Shown piece by piece: positions 35,161 to 44,013 of a stretch of DNA of 64,000 nucleotides. Position 1 is the first letter of the stretch. Each line of letters opens with the position of its first letter. The stretch is taken from the NCBI GenBank assembly GCA_018110925.1, contig JAGAZJ010000034.1, forward strand, positions 1 through 64,000, given 5' to 3'. The DNA is from Oscillospiraceae bacterium. GTDB lineage: Bacteria; Bacillota; Clostridia; Oscillospirales; Ruminococcaceae. A program made the translations under genes and the position numbers. The notes beneath the pieces are model-generated. The model was not told the origin of the DNA and ran no database searches. It saw only the letters and a list, made by a program, of their open reading frames with translations.

Positions 35161-35189
35161 AATAGGCGCTCCGGAGTGCCTATTTTTTT
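35161..35189 (+). terminator. Terminator of the sdpI operon
   Basis: AATAGGC-G-CTCCGGAG-T-GCCTATT stem with seven T residues after it. Confidence 0.9.
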
Positions 35190-35425
35190 GCCCACACTGA
35201 AACGGTCAGCATCATCTTGACGAAATCTTTACTTTTTATTGTCTGAATTTTTGAACTTTTGCGATATAGTTATAACCGAAACTGATCAGCTTATTTGATA
35301 CATAAAAGTTCAAAGCAAAATAAACAAGCGTCAGCCGAATAATTCCCCGGATGTTATGATTTCACACAATTATTCCGCCTGTTTATTGACTATTTGACGC
35401 CAATATCATATAATTGATTGGTAAC

Positions 35426-35443
35426 GATTATTGCACAATAATC
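35426..35443. promoter_or_regulatory. 18-bp near-palindrome (possible operator)
   Basis: GATTATTGCACAATAATC is symmetric except at its central bases. It lies in the 455-bp gap 35146-35600 between sdpI and the MacA-like gene; no protein can be assigned. Confidence 0.4.
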
Positions 35444-35468
35444 ATTGCACATCCGTTTGGGAAAAAAT

Positions 35469-35507
35469 TTTAATCTGATTTTAATCTTCGTCTAATGTAA
35501 TTACAAT
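35469..35507 (+). promoter_or_regulatory. Direct-repeat-controlled promoter candidate of the MacAB-like operon
   Basis: TTTTAATC occurs twice, 11 bp apart (about 35469-35487), with a weaker third (TCTAATG), and the second overlaps the -35 position of a promoter with -10 TACAAT (35502-35507). Direct repeats spaced about one helical turn over a weak -35 are typical of activation by OmpR/VanR-type response regulators. A hairpin GTCTGCC/GGCAGAC (35548-35570) lies in the leader. Confidence 0.45.
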
Positions 35508-35600
35508 GTTGGCGTGTTATTATCAAGTTAAAATTTCATCATTGAAGGTCTGCCCCGGAAAGTGGCAGACACAACAAGGAAAGGTTAAGGGAGACAGATC

Positions 35601-37514
35601 ATGAAAAAGAAATCAAAGGCAGGTAAGATAATACTTATCGTCGTACTGGTGCTTGTTATCGCGGGGGTAGTGATAATAGCCAGTGCCATGTCGGCAGCGT
35701 CAAAGATGACGATGGTAGAGCCGATAAAGCTTGAAAAGACAAACTTGGAAAACACCGTATCATTCAGCGGACTTGTTGAATCAAGCACGTTTGAGAGAGT
35801 ATCATCCAGCATGAATTACCCCGTCATCAAGATAAACGTCAAGGAAGGTGACGAGGTAAAGGCAGGTGACATCCTCGCCACGCTCGATTCTCACGACATC
35901 GAGAACCAGATACTCCAGCAGCAGGCTACGATAGATTCAAGCGATCTTTCCTCAAGCTACACCGTAAGCGATGCTGAAAGAACATACCGTGACACAGAGA
36001 CACAGATCGCCAACGGCACGTACCCCGAGATCCGCTCCGCACAGGTATCTCTCGACAATGCCAAGACTCAGCTCCAGAAGGCTAAGGATGACTACTTTGA
36101 GCAGATCTCCACAGCAGGCTCCGACAAGGACACCAAGCTCATAAGCGCAAATCAGTCGCTCACAAACGCTCAGACAGAGCTCCAGTACGCCAAGGAAGAC
36201 CTTGCAAAGGCCAAGGCAGACAGAGAAAATGAAAACTATGACAGCATAAGGACATTCAAGAAGGCTCTCGATGAGGCCACCAAGGACTACGAGAAGCGCT
36301 ACAAGGATCCCGACAGCCAGAAGGCTATAAACGAAGCAAGAGTTGCTTATGAAAAGGCTCAGGAGGATTTTGCATATCTCGGTGAATACAGACACAGAAA
36401 TCCCGAGGAAGTTACTGCCGAGCAGATGAAAAAAGCAGAAGATGCAGTTGAGGCCGCAAAAAAGAACCTGAAAGATACAGAAAAGAAATATGGAGTAGAA
36501 ACAAAGGAAGAGACATACGAAGACGCACTTATCGCATACACCGTAAAGAAGGCTGACATTGATGCCGCTCACGACACTGCGGTAAAGAATGCAGAGCGTG
36601 CATACGCAAGAGCAGAACAGAACATCAGCGGCGCTGAGAACTCTCTCAACTCCGTGCTCAACTCCAACACCACAGCAAAGGAAAACTACGAAAGAGCAGT
36701 TGCAGATGCCGAAAGAGCAGTATCTCAGGCACAGGACAGCTATGACATCGCAGTAAGAAATGCCAACAACTATCTCTCTCAGCTCAAGGCTACAGCAGAC
36801 AAGCAAAGAGTCCTCTCCGACAACAACTCCTCTCAGCTCATCTCTCTTGAGATACTCAAGGAAAGACTTGACGAGTGCGTTATCGTTGCTCCCTGCGACG
36901 GTACCGTTACGGTCGTAAATGTGACCGAGGGCAACCTTCCTCAGAATTCCGGCGTTCTCTTTGTAATAGAGAATACTCACGACCTCGTCCTCACCTCCTC
37001 CGTTAAGGAATTCAACATCGCTTCCATCAAACAGGGCGATGCAGTAACAGTAAATATCCCCTCTCTCTCAAAGGATTATGACGGAACTATCAGCAGCATC
37101 TCGGTAGCAGGTACAAAGGGCGCTGATTTCAAGAACGACGGCAACGCTTCCTTCAAGGTAAAAGTCGCTATGAAGGATACAGACGACACAGGCGTTCTCA
37201 TAGGCATGACAGGCAAGGCAAAGCTCACGGTCGGCAAGGTAGACAATGTATATGCAGTAGGTTATGACTGCGTTGTTACAGATGAGAATGAACAGTCCCA
37301 TATATGCACTCTTGAAACAGATGAAAAGACCAAGGTAAGCACTGTTAAGTTCGTTCCTGTTGAGCTCGGCTTTGAGTCTGACGCAAATGTTGAGATCAAG
37401 TCCTCCGAACTCACAGACGGTATGGATATACTTCCCAACGCATCGGAATACACCGAAGGACAGATCGTTGTCCTCAACCCCATGACAGCTCAGGAAGAAG
37501 CGAAGGGAGAATAA
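35601..37514 (+). CDS. MacA/HlyD-like membrane fusion protein
   Basis: 637 residues. One N-terminal transmembrane helix (IILIVVLVLVIAGVVIIASA), then a lipoyl-like half (VSFSGLVESSTFERVSSSMN ... KEGDEVKAGDILATLDSHDI). A very long Ala/Glu/Lys-rich alpha-helical hairpin follows, about residues 105-400, with several heptad stretches (KAEDAVEAAKKNLKDTEKKY). The second lipoyl half and beta-barrel follow (ECVIVAPCDGTVTVVNVTEG, TGKAKLTVGKVDNVYAVGYD). It bridges the ABC transporter to the cell wall side. The helical part is longer than in most MacA homologues. Ribosome site AAGGGAG; the ATPase gene begins 3 bp after the stop. Confidence 0.88.
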   Translation: MKKKSKAGKIILIVVLVLVIAGVVIIASAMSAASKMTMVEPIKLEKTNLENTVSFSGLVESSTFERVSSSMNYPVIKINVKEGDEVKAGDILATLDSHDIENQILQQQATIDSSDLSSSYTVSDAERTYRDTETQIANGTYPEIRSAQVSLDNAKTQLQKAKDDYFEQISTAGSDKDTKLISANQSLTNAQTELQYAKEDLAKAKADRENENYDSIRTFKKALDEATKDYEKRYKDPDSQKAINEARVAYEKAQEDFAYLGEYRHRNPEEVTAEQMKKAEDAVEAAKKNLKDTEKKYGVETKEETYEDALIAYTVKKADIDAAHDTAVKNAERAYARAEQNISGAENSLNSVLNSNTTAKENYERAVADAERAVSQAQDSYDIAVRNANNYLSQLKATADKQRVLSDNNSSQLISLEILKERLDECVIVAPCDGTVTVVNVTEGNLPQNSGVLFVIENTHDLVLTSSVKEFNIASIKQGDAVTVNIPSLSKDYDGTISSISVAGTKGADFKNDGNASFKVKVAMKDTDDTGVLIGMTGKAKLTVGKVDNVYAVGYDCVVTDENEQSHICTLETDEKTKVSTVKFVPVELGFESDANVEIKSSELTDGMDILPNASEYTEGQIVVLNPMTAQEEAKGE

Positions 37515-37517
37515 GAC

Positions 37518-38351
37518 ATGAAAAAATCAGCTCCCGAAAGGATCGACAACGGGTTTGTCATCAGCGCCCGTGATATAGTCAAAAAGTTCTATATCGGCGA
37601 ACCGAACGAGCTGGAGATACTCCACGGTATGTCATTCAACGTACCCAAGGGACAGTTCGTTTCCATAGTAGGTCAGTCAGGCTCGGGCAAATCCACACTC
37701 ATGAACATAATAGGGGCGCTCGACCGCCCCACTTCGGGCATTTACTACCTGGACGGCCTTGATGTATCACAGTCCAACGACAAGGAGCTTTCCGCCATAA
37801 GAAACAAGCAGATAGGCTTCGTGTTCCAGACCTTCAACCTCATTTCAAGGACATCCGCACTCAAGAATGTGGAGCTCCCCATGATGTATGCGGGTCTTTC
37901 CGCCAAGGAACGCAGAGACCGTGCAAAAGAGCTTCTTGAAATAGTTGAGATGTCTGACCGCTCAGCACATATGCCCAACGAGCTCTCCGGCGGTCAGAAG
38001 CAGAGAATAGCCATCGCAAGAGCTATGGCGAACGACCCCTCGATAATACTCGCCGATGAGCCCACAGGTGCTCTTGACAGTAAGACAGGCCGTCTGGTTA
38101 TGGATCTGTTCCACAAGCTCCACCGCGAGCAGGGCAAGACCATAGTGCTCATCACCCATAACAACGAGCTGGCAGCTGAGACCGACAGAATAATCACCAT
38201 TGCCGACGGCAATATAATATCCGACTCCGACGAGACAGTTACTCAGCTGCCCCCCATAATGCAGAGACACGCCCAGAAAAAGCAAAGCGAGCAGGCACCT
38301 GCTCAGGGTGAATTCGTTCCCGAGACCATCGCCGCAGCAGATGGTGCGTAA
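37518..38351 (+). CDS. ABC transporter ATPase, MacB/LolD type
   Basis: 277 residues. Walker A GQSGSGKSTLMN, Q-loop IGFVFQTFNLI, signature LSGGQKQRIAIARAMA, Walker B ILADEPTGALD and the switch His in VLITHNNEL. The family drives MacB-type permeases that extrude peptides, antibiotics or lipoproteins by mechanotransmission. A C-terminal extension of about 45 residues, including RHAQKKQSEQAPAQ, is beyond the usual family end. The stop overlaps the next gene's start by 1 bp (TAATG). Confidence 0.93.
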   Translation: MKKSAPERIDNGFVISARDIVKKFYIGEPNELEILHGMSFNVPKGQFVSIVGQSGSGKSTLMNIIGALDRPTSGIYYLDGLDVSQSNDKELSAIRNKQIGFVFQTFNLISRTSALKNVELPMMYAGLSAKERRDRAKELLEIVEMSDRSAHMPNELSGGQKQRIAIARAMANDPSIILADEPTGALDSKTGRLVMDLFHKLHREQGKTIVLITHNNELAAETDRIITIADGNIISDSDETVTQLPPIMQRHAQKKQSEQAPAQGEFVPETIAAADGA

Positions 38352-39631
38352 TGGGTATCTTTGAGAATGTACTGCTGGCTGTCGCAGGCATAAAAGCAAA
38401 CAGGATGCGCTCGCTGCTCACCATGCTCGGTATCATAATAGGTATCAGCTCGGTGATAACGATAAACACCCTGAGCAATATACTGACTGCCAAGATAGAG
38501 GGTATTTACGACTCATTCGGCGGCATAAGCCTTGTAGGATTCAGACTGACCCGAAAGGATGACGCCGTCAGGGAAAGGGTGTCAGACGAAGACCGTTTTT
38601 CTGCCGTCATAAGAGATGATATAGCTGAAAGATTTTCTGATAAAGTGGACTACATATCATTCTCATCGGGATATATCGACTGCACCACAACATCACATCA
38701 CAATATGTATGATGTGACGCTGTACGGTGTGAACAAGCATTACATCAAGGAATATATGTTCGACATCGGTGCAGGACGCTTCATTACTGACAGTGACTGT
38801 GAAAAAGGGGCTTCGGTCTGCGTTATATCCGACAGACAGGCTAAAAAGCTGTTCGGCTCTGTACACGGCGCTCTCGGCAAAACGCTGTCCGTGACTCAGA
38901 AGGGTGACGGGCGCTTTGCCATGATACTGGATTTTACCGTAGTCGGAGTCTATGAGTACAAGGTCGATGCAGTGACTTCCATGATGCTAAACGCAGTCGG
39001 CAACGACATTGAGTCATGGAACACGGATGTATATATCCCCTACACCAAGATGAACCGTCTTCTCGACAAGGAAGACTTCTCCAACTACATCAATGTCCAC
39101 ATCATCCCCGGACTTGACATAGACGGAGTGGCGACCGAGATAAAGGATTATCTCAACAATACATACTACCGTAAGAACGATTCCTACAATATACGCTACT
39201 GGACGCAGGAACAGGAAATGTCCATGTTTGACGAGATACTCGGAACGATATCCGGAGTGATCGCTGTTGTGGCAGGAATATCACTTCTCGTCGGCGGTAT
39301 CGGTGTCATGAACATCATGCTGGTATCCGTCACCGAAAGAACCAGGGAGATAGGCGTCAGGAAGGCGCTTGGCGCCCCCAATTCAGCGATACGGATACAG
39401 TTTATCGTGGAGTCGATAATCATCTGTACCATAGGCGGTGCAATAGGGATTCTTCTCGGCATCGGCGTAGGAAATATCGCAGGTATCATCGTTGGCAGGA
39501 CGGCATCGCCCGATCTCAGCATAATCATCCTTTCTTTCGGTTTTTCAATGGCAATAGGTATGTTCTTCGGATACTACCCTGCCAACAAGGCGGCAAAGCT
39601 GGATCCGATAGAGTCACTGAGATACGAATAA
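38351..39631 (+). CDS. ABC transporter permease, MacB/FtsX type (first of two)
   Basis: 426 residues. MacB core layout: a cytoplasmic N-terminal helix and first transmembrane segment ([20 protein letters not shown]), a periplasmic-like extracellular domain of about 230 residues, and three C-terminal helices containing [40 protein letters not shown] and [20 protein letters not shown]. The extracellular domain differs strongly from that of the next permease, whereas the membrane part is nearly identical, which suggests a duplication and then divergence of the substrate-facing domain. Confidence 0.92.
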   Translation: MGIFENVLLAVAGIKANRMRSLLTMLGIIIGISSVITINTLSNILTAKIEGIYDSFGGISLVGFRLTRKDDAVRERVSDEDRFSAVIRDDIAERFSDKVDYISFSSGYIDCTTTSHHNMYDVTLYGVNKHYIKEYMFDIGAGRFITDSDCEKGASVCVISDRQAKKLFGSVHGALGKTLSVTQKGDGRFAMILDFTVVGVYEYKVDAVTSMMLNAVGNDIESWNTDVYIPYTKMNRLLDKEDFSNYINVHIIPGLDIDGVATEIKDYLNNTYYRKNDSYNIRYWTQEQEMSMFDEILGTISGVIAVVAGISLLVGGIGVMNIMLVSVTERTREIGVRKALGAPNSAIRIQFIVESIIICTIGGAIGILLGIGVGNIAGIIVGRTASPDLSIIILSFGFSMAIGMFFGYYPANKAAKLDPIESLRYE

Positions 39632-39645
39632 CGCATATTCATTTT

Positions 39646-39669
39646 CTTTCCGGTGTATCAGCCGGAAAG
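39646..39669 (+). other. Hairpin between the two permease genes
   Basis: Perfect 8-bp stem CTTTCCGG/CCGGAAAG with loop TGTATCAG, no T-tract. It lies in the 73-bp gap before the second permease and could adjust the relative amounts of the two by mRNA processing or stability. Confidence 0.5.
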
Positions 39670-39704
39670 GATTCGTCAACACAAGATTTTAAGGGAGGCT
39701 CATA

Positions 39705-40973
39705 ATGGGGCTCGGTGAAAATATCCTGCTCGCTCTCGCAGGACTAAAGGCAAACAAAATGAGAGCACTGCTGACCATGCTCGGTATCATCATCGGCATC
39801 AGCTCGGTCATTACCATAAGCACCCTCGGTAATATCATGACGGGTAGCGTTATGGACATATTCAACCAGCAGGGCGGTGCGAACCTCGTTGCATTCGGTC
39901 TTCAGGAAAAAGATCATCCCGCAAGGGACTACTATGTTCCCGAAGATATGATAACAGAGGAAATAAGAAATGATGTAAAGACCAGATTCTCCGATGAGAT
40001 AGAATGTATATCATTCCAGTCCAATGTCGAGCAGGCAACTACAACGATCAGACGCAAAGACTACGATCTGACGGTATATCCCGTAAACTCAGGATATATC
40101 AAAAACTCCATGACAAAAATGGTCGCAGGCAGATATATAAGCGACGAGGACTGCAAAAACCTCAGAAATATCTGTGTAATATCCGACAGACAGGCTGAAA
40201 AGCTCTATGGTTCTCAGAGAGGCGCTCTCGGCAAATCACTCACAATAACATACAAGACCTCGGTCGTGGACTATGTTATCGTCGGTGTGTACAAATATGA
40301 GATATCCTCACTCCTGAGCGGAATGAGCGATGCTCTGGGCGGAGACACTGACAGCTGGAACAATGAGGTATATATCCCCTACTCGTCCTACAATCGTATG
40401 AACGGTGATACGGATGACCTCACGATGTTTTTCTATGCAAACACATACAACGGCGTGGATGCTGAAGCTCTCTGCAAAAAAGTAGAGACATACATCAACA
40501 ATACATACTACAGAGACAATGACTCATTCAAGGTCATATATCAGACGATGGAAGCACAGATGGGCATGATAAACCAGATACTCGGCACAGTAAGTGCTGT
40601 CATATCGGTCATAGCGGGCATATCCCTTCTCGTCGGCGGTATCGGTGTCATGAACATCATGCTGGTATCCGTGACCGAAAGAACGAGAGAGATCGGTGTC
40701 AGAAAGGCGCTTGGTGCTCCCAACTCCGCTATCAGGACGCAGTTCATCGTTGAGTCTATCATAATCTGCCTTATCGGCGGTATCATCGGTATAGGTCTCG
40801 GCATAGGCATAGGCAATCTCGTAGGACTTGTAATGGGCTCTGTGGCAGCTCCCAGCATCGGCTCGATAATCCTAGCGGTATCCTTCTCAATGGCGATAGG
40901 TGTATTCTTCGGATACTATCCTGCAAACAAAGCCGCAAAGCTTGACCCCATCGAGGCACTCAGATACGAATAA
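39705..40973 (+). CDS. ABC transporter permease, MacB/FtsX type (second of two)
   Basis: 422 residues. Same fold as its neighbour: [20 protein letters not shown] at the N-terminus, [20 protein letters not shown] and [20 protein letters not shown] near the C-terminus, ending [14 protein letters not shown]. Its extracellular domain (for example [20 protein letters not shown]) differs from that of the first. With one ATPase and one fusion protein in the operon, the two permeases could form a heterodimer or alternate as homodimers. AAGGGAGG ribosome site. No terminator with a T-tract follows directly. Confidence 0.92.
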   Translation: MGLGENILLALAGLKANKMRALLTMLGIIIGISSVITISTLGNIMTGSVMDIFNQQGGANLVAFGLQEKDHPARDYYVPEDMITEEIRNDVKTRFSDEIECISFQSNVEQATTTIRRKDYDLTVYPVNSGYIKNSMTKMVAGRYISDEDCKNLRNICVISDRQAEKLYGSQRGALGKSLTITYKTSVVDYVIVGVYKYEISSLLSGMSDALGGDTDSWNNEVYIPYSSYNRMNGDTDDLTMFFYANTYNGVDAEALCKKVETYINNTYYRDNDSFKVIYQTMEAQMGMINQILGTVSAVISVIAGISLLVGGIGVMNIMLVSVTERTREIGVRKALGAPNSAIRTQFIVESIIICLIGGIIGIGLGIGIGNLVGLVMGSVAAPSIGSIILAVSFSMAIGVFFGYYPANKAAKLDPIEALRYE

Positions 40974-41038
40974 TTGCATATAAATCAATGTGCATATGCC
41001 TGTTATTTAGTGGATTTACATAATTTTTGAAAAAGCTC

Positions 41039-41067
41039 TTGCATTTTTACCTGATTTATGGTAAAAT
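41039..41067 (+). promoter_or_regulatory. rpmB promoter
   Basis: TTGCAT (41039-41044), 17-bp spacer, TAAAAT (41062-41067). The leader to the ATG at 41151 is about 75 nt. Confidence 0.7.
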
Positions 41068-41150
41068 CGATATGTTGTAGATTTGTCGGTATCCGTAAGA
41101 TCAGCGGATACAGGCACAAAAGCAAACGCTTTAAAAGGAGGTGCAGCCCC

Positions 41151-41339
41151 ATGGCAAAATGTGACATCTGCGGAAAGGGCGTTACTTTCGGTATTAAGGT
41201 CTCCCACTCGCATCATCGTTCCAACAGAGCTTGGAAGCCTAATGTTAAGCGTGTAAAGGCTATCGTAGACGGTTCTCCCAAACATATCCATGTTTGTACG
41301 AGATGCCTTCGTTCCGGTAAGGTGACACGTGCTAATTGA
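41151..41339 (+). CDS. rpmB: Ribosomal protein bL28, zinc-binding form
   Basis: 62 residues, the normal length for Firmicutes. MAKCDICGKGVTFGIKVSHS at the start and HIHVCTRCLRSGKV near the end. The two CxxC pairs show this is the zinc-binding (C+) version, which in other bacteria is replaced under zinc starvation by a C- paralogue; none is seen here. It is part of the 50S subunit near the tRNA exit site. AAAGGAGG precedes the ATG at 41151 by 8 bp; longer upstream frames start inside the promoter. Confidence 0.97.
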   Translation: MAKCDICGKGVTFGIKVSHSHHRSNRAWKPNVKRVKAIVDGSPKHIHVCTRCLRSGKVTRAN

Positions 41340-41368
41340 CAGGTGCTGTCATTAGCTTAAATAACCGA

Positions 41369-41382
41369 ATTGTACGTACAAT
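41369..41382. other. 14-bp perfect palindrome
   Basis: ATTGTACGTACAAT, between rpmB and its terminator. Perfect dyad, possibly a dimeric regulator site or chance; nothing nearby settles it. Confidence 0.35.
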
Positions 41383-41385
41383 GAA

Positions 41386-41413
41386 ACGCCTGCCCTTAGC
41401 GGCAGGTGTTTTG
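41386..41413 (+). terminator. rpmB terminator
   Basis: Stem ACGCCTGCC/GGCAGGTGT (one G-T pair) with loop CTTAGC and a following TTTTGTTT. Confidence 0.88.
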
Positions 41414-41500
41414 TTTATCATATATTAGCTGTATATTACTATTGTATACGATTTAATTATAAATACATATTACAAATACTGCATATTTACAATCCGTGTA

Positions 41501-41529
41501 TTGATAAAACACACAAACAGAAGTATACT
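41501..41529 (+). promoter_or_regulatory. Promoter of the MMPL operon
   Basis: TTGATA (41501-41506), 17-bp spacer, TATACT (41524-41529), 34 bp before the start codon. The stretch from 41,414 to here is very AT-rich with no other feature. Confidence 0.7.
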
Positions 41530-41562
41530 CAATTGTAGAAAATAAACGAAAGGGATGATGAG

Positions 41563-44013
41563 ATGCCCGCAAACGAAAAGGAAGACGCTTCATTCATGAA
41601 TAAAGTAGCGACCTTTATCGTGGACAAGCGTAACCTGTTTTTTCTGATATTTATAGCGGCAGGCATATTCTGCCTTTTTTCAAGAAACTGGGTCAAGGTT
41701 GAGAACGACATTACAAAATATCTTCCCGAGACAACGGAGACACGCCGCGGTCTTGAGCTCATGGACGAACAGTTCACCACATTCGGCACTGCCGACGTTA
41801 TGGTGCAGAACATCACCTATGACGAGGCAGAGCGCCTCTGCAAGCTCATTGAGGAGACCGACGGCGTTGAGAGCGTGGATTTTGACAACACAGACAAGCA
41901 TTACAGATCATCGGGTGCTCTCTTCTCAGTGAACTTCACAGGCACGGCAGACGATAAAAAAAGCCTTGATGCCATGAACAGCATAAAAGAGCTGTTGGAA
42001 GGATACGACACATACATATCCAGCGAAGTGGGAAATGATGCAGGTGCGATGCTCGATCAGGAAATGAACATCGTCACGCTTGTGGCGGCTGTCATAATCG
42101 TGGCAGTGCTCACATTCACGTCAAAGACCTTTGCGGAAGTACCCGTACTGCTGATAACGTTCATCACGGGAGCGATCCTCAATATGGGCACAAATTTCCT
42201 GTGCGGCACTATTTCATTCATTTCCAATTCCGTTACGATAGTGCTGCAGCTTGCTCTCGCCATCGACTACGCTATCATACTGATACACCGCTACACTGAG
42301 GAGCATGAGCATCTTGAACCGAGAGAGGCGTGCATCACGGCGCTCAGCAAGGCAATACCCGAGATATCCTCATCGAGCCTTACGACGATATCGGGACTTG
42401 CCGCCCTTGCATTCATGCAGTTCAAGATAGGCGAGGATCTGGCGATAGTTCTCATCAAGGCTATCATGCTGAGCCTTATCTCGGTATTCACACTCATGCC
42501 GGGGCTCATAATGCTGTTCTCCCCTCTTATCGACAAGACCAAGCATAAAAACTTTGTCCCCTCCATATCCGCAGCAGGCTCCTTTGCCTACAAGACAAGA
42601 TTCGTTATACCGCCTGCGTTTGCGGTGCTGATGGTGTTCGGCTTTATCTATTCAAACAAATGCCCCTATGCCTTCGGCACGTCGGATCTGCCTACCCCAA
42701 GGCTCAATGATACACAGATAGCCGAAAACAAGATACACGACACCTTCGGTAAGACTAATCTGCTGGCGCTTGTTGTTCCCTCCGGCGATTATCAGTCAGA
42801 AGCAAGGCTCATCGCCCACCTCTCTGTCTGTGACGAGGTAGAGAAGGTCGTAGGCCTTGCAAATCAGGAAGCCGTTGACGGGTATATGCTCACTGACAAG
42901 GTAACACCGAGACAGTTCTCGGAGATAGCGGGGATAGACTATGAGGCGGCAGAGATAGTATACGCCGCATACGCCGTCGATCAGGAAAATTACGGCGAAG
43001 TTGTCAACGGTCTGTCAGGCTATAAGGTGCCGCTGATAGACATATTCCTTTTCACCATAGATGAGGTGGACAAGGGGTATGTGGAGCTTGAACCCGATCA
43101 GCAGAAAACTCTCCACGACCTGAAAAGCACGCTTGACAGAGCGCTCCTTCAACTCAAAAGCGATGAGTACACCAGAATACTCCTGTACCTTGACCTGCCG
43201 GAAGAGGGCGAAGAGACATTCGCATTTCTCGACAAGATACATGAGGAGGCAGAGAGATATTACCCTGCCGACCAGATACTCTGTGTGGGCAACTCTACAA
43301 GCGACAGGGATCTGTCAGCTTCATTCGCAACCGATAACATAGTCCTCAGCATTATAACGGCGCTGTTTGTCATAATAGTACTGCTGTTCACGTTCAAATC
43401 CGCAGGTCTGCCCGTTCTGCTCATAGCAGTCATACAGGGCAGTATATGGATAAACTTCTCGTTCCCATATTTTCTGAATACAAAGCTTTTCTTTCTCGGT
43501 TATCTCATAGTCAGCTCCATACAGATGGGCGCAAATATAGACTATGCCATAGTTATTTCAAGCCGTTTCATGGAGCTGAAAGAAAACCGAACCTCATTGA
43601 AGCGAGTAGTTACAGACACACTTAATCAGGCATTCCCAACCATAATCACATCAGGCGCTATACTGGCATCTGCGGGCGTGCTGATAGGCCAGCTCTCCAC
43701 CGACGGCACTATCTCCGCCATAGGCGTGTGCCTCGGCAGGGGTACGATAATATCCATAGTGCTTGTTATGGCGGTGCTGCCGCAGATAATGCTCATAGGT
43801 GCGGGGCTCATCGACAAGACCTCCTTCACCATGAGACACAGGGAGCGGCAGATCGTGTCAAGCGGCAGGATAGCCGTCACAGGCATGATACACGGCAATG
43901 TGAACGGCCGTATCGACGGCATACTCAACGGCATCATAACAGGTGATGTGGACGCAAGGATAGATAAGGTCGTATCTGACAGTGACAGAGAGGGGGCGGC
44001 TGAACATGAATAA
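41563..44013 (+). CDS. MMPL/RND-family membrane transporter
   Basis: 816 residues, two homologous halves each with one helix, a large extracytoplasmic loop and five helices. Half one: FFLIFIAAGIFCLFSRNWVK, then VTLVAAVIIVAVLTFTS and QLALAIDYAIILIHRYTEEH; half two: LSIITALFVIIVLLFTFKSA and QMGANIDYAIVISSRFMELK. The conserved Asp in each ALxIDYAIIL/GANIDYAIVI segment is the proton-relay position of MMPL and RND pumps. Exports lipids, peptides or toxic compounds at the expense of the proton gradient. The next gene, for a giant exported protein, overlaps it by 8 bp, so the two are probably partners. Ribosome site AAAGGGATGA. Confidence 0.9.
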   Translation: MPANEKEDASFMNKVATFIVDKRNLFFLIFIAAGIFCLFSRNWVKVENDITKYLPETTETRRGLELMDEQFTTFGTADVMVQNITYDEAERLCKLIEETDGVESVDFDNTDKHYRSSGALFSVNFTGTADDKKSLDAMNSIKELLEGYDTYISSEVGNDAGAMLDQEMNIVTLVAAVIIVAVLTFTSKTFAEVPVLLITFITGAILNMGTNFLCGTISFISNSVTIVLQLALAIDYAIILIHRYTEEHEHLEPREACITALSKAIPEISSSSLTTISGLAALAFMQFKIGEDLAIVLIKAIMLSLISVFTLMPGLIMLFSPLIDKTKHKNFVPSISAAGSFAYKTRFVIPPAFAVLMVFGFIYSNKCPYAFGTSDLPTPRLNDTQIAENKIHDTFGKTNLLALVVPSGDYQSEARLIAHLSVCDEVEKVVGLANQEAVDGYMLTDKVTPRQFSEIAGIDYEAAEIVYAAYAVDQENYGEVVNGLSGYKVPLIDIFLFTIDEVDKGYVELEPDQQKTLHDLKSTLDRALLQLKSDEYTRILLYLDLPEEGEETFAFLDKIHEEAERYYPADQILCVGNSTSDRDLSASFATDNIVLSIITALFVIIVLLFTFKSAGLPVLLIAVIQGSIWINFSFPYFLNTKLFFLGYLIVSSIQMGANIDYAIVISSRFMELKENRTSLKRVVTDTLNQAFPTIITSGAILASAGVLIGQLSTDGTISAIGVCLGRGTIISIVLVMAVLPQIMLIGAGLIDKTSFTMRHRERQIVSSGRIAVTGMIHGNVNGRIDGILNGIITGDVDARIDKVVSDSDREGAAEHE

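Noticed and set aside
35952..36980. Leftward 342-codon Cys/Leu-rich frame
   Set aside because: Antisense of the coiled-coil of the MacA-like protein; codon bias of the real gene explains it.
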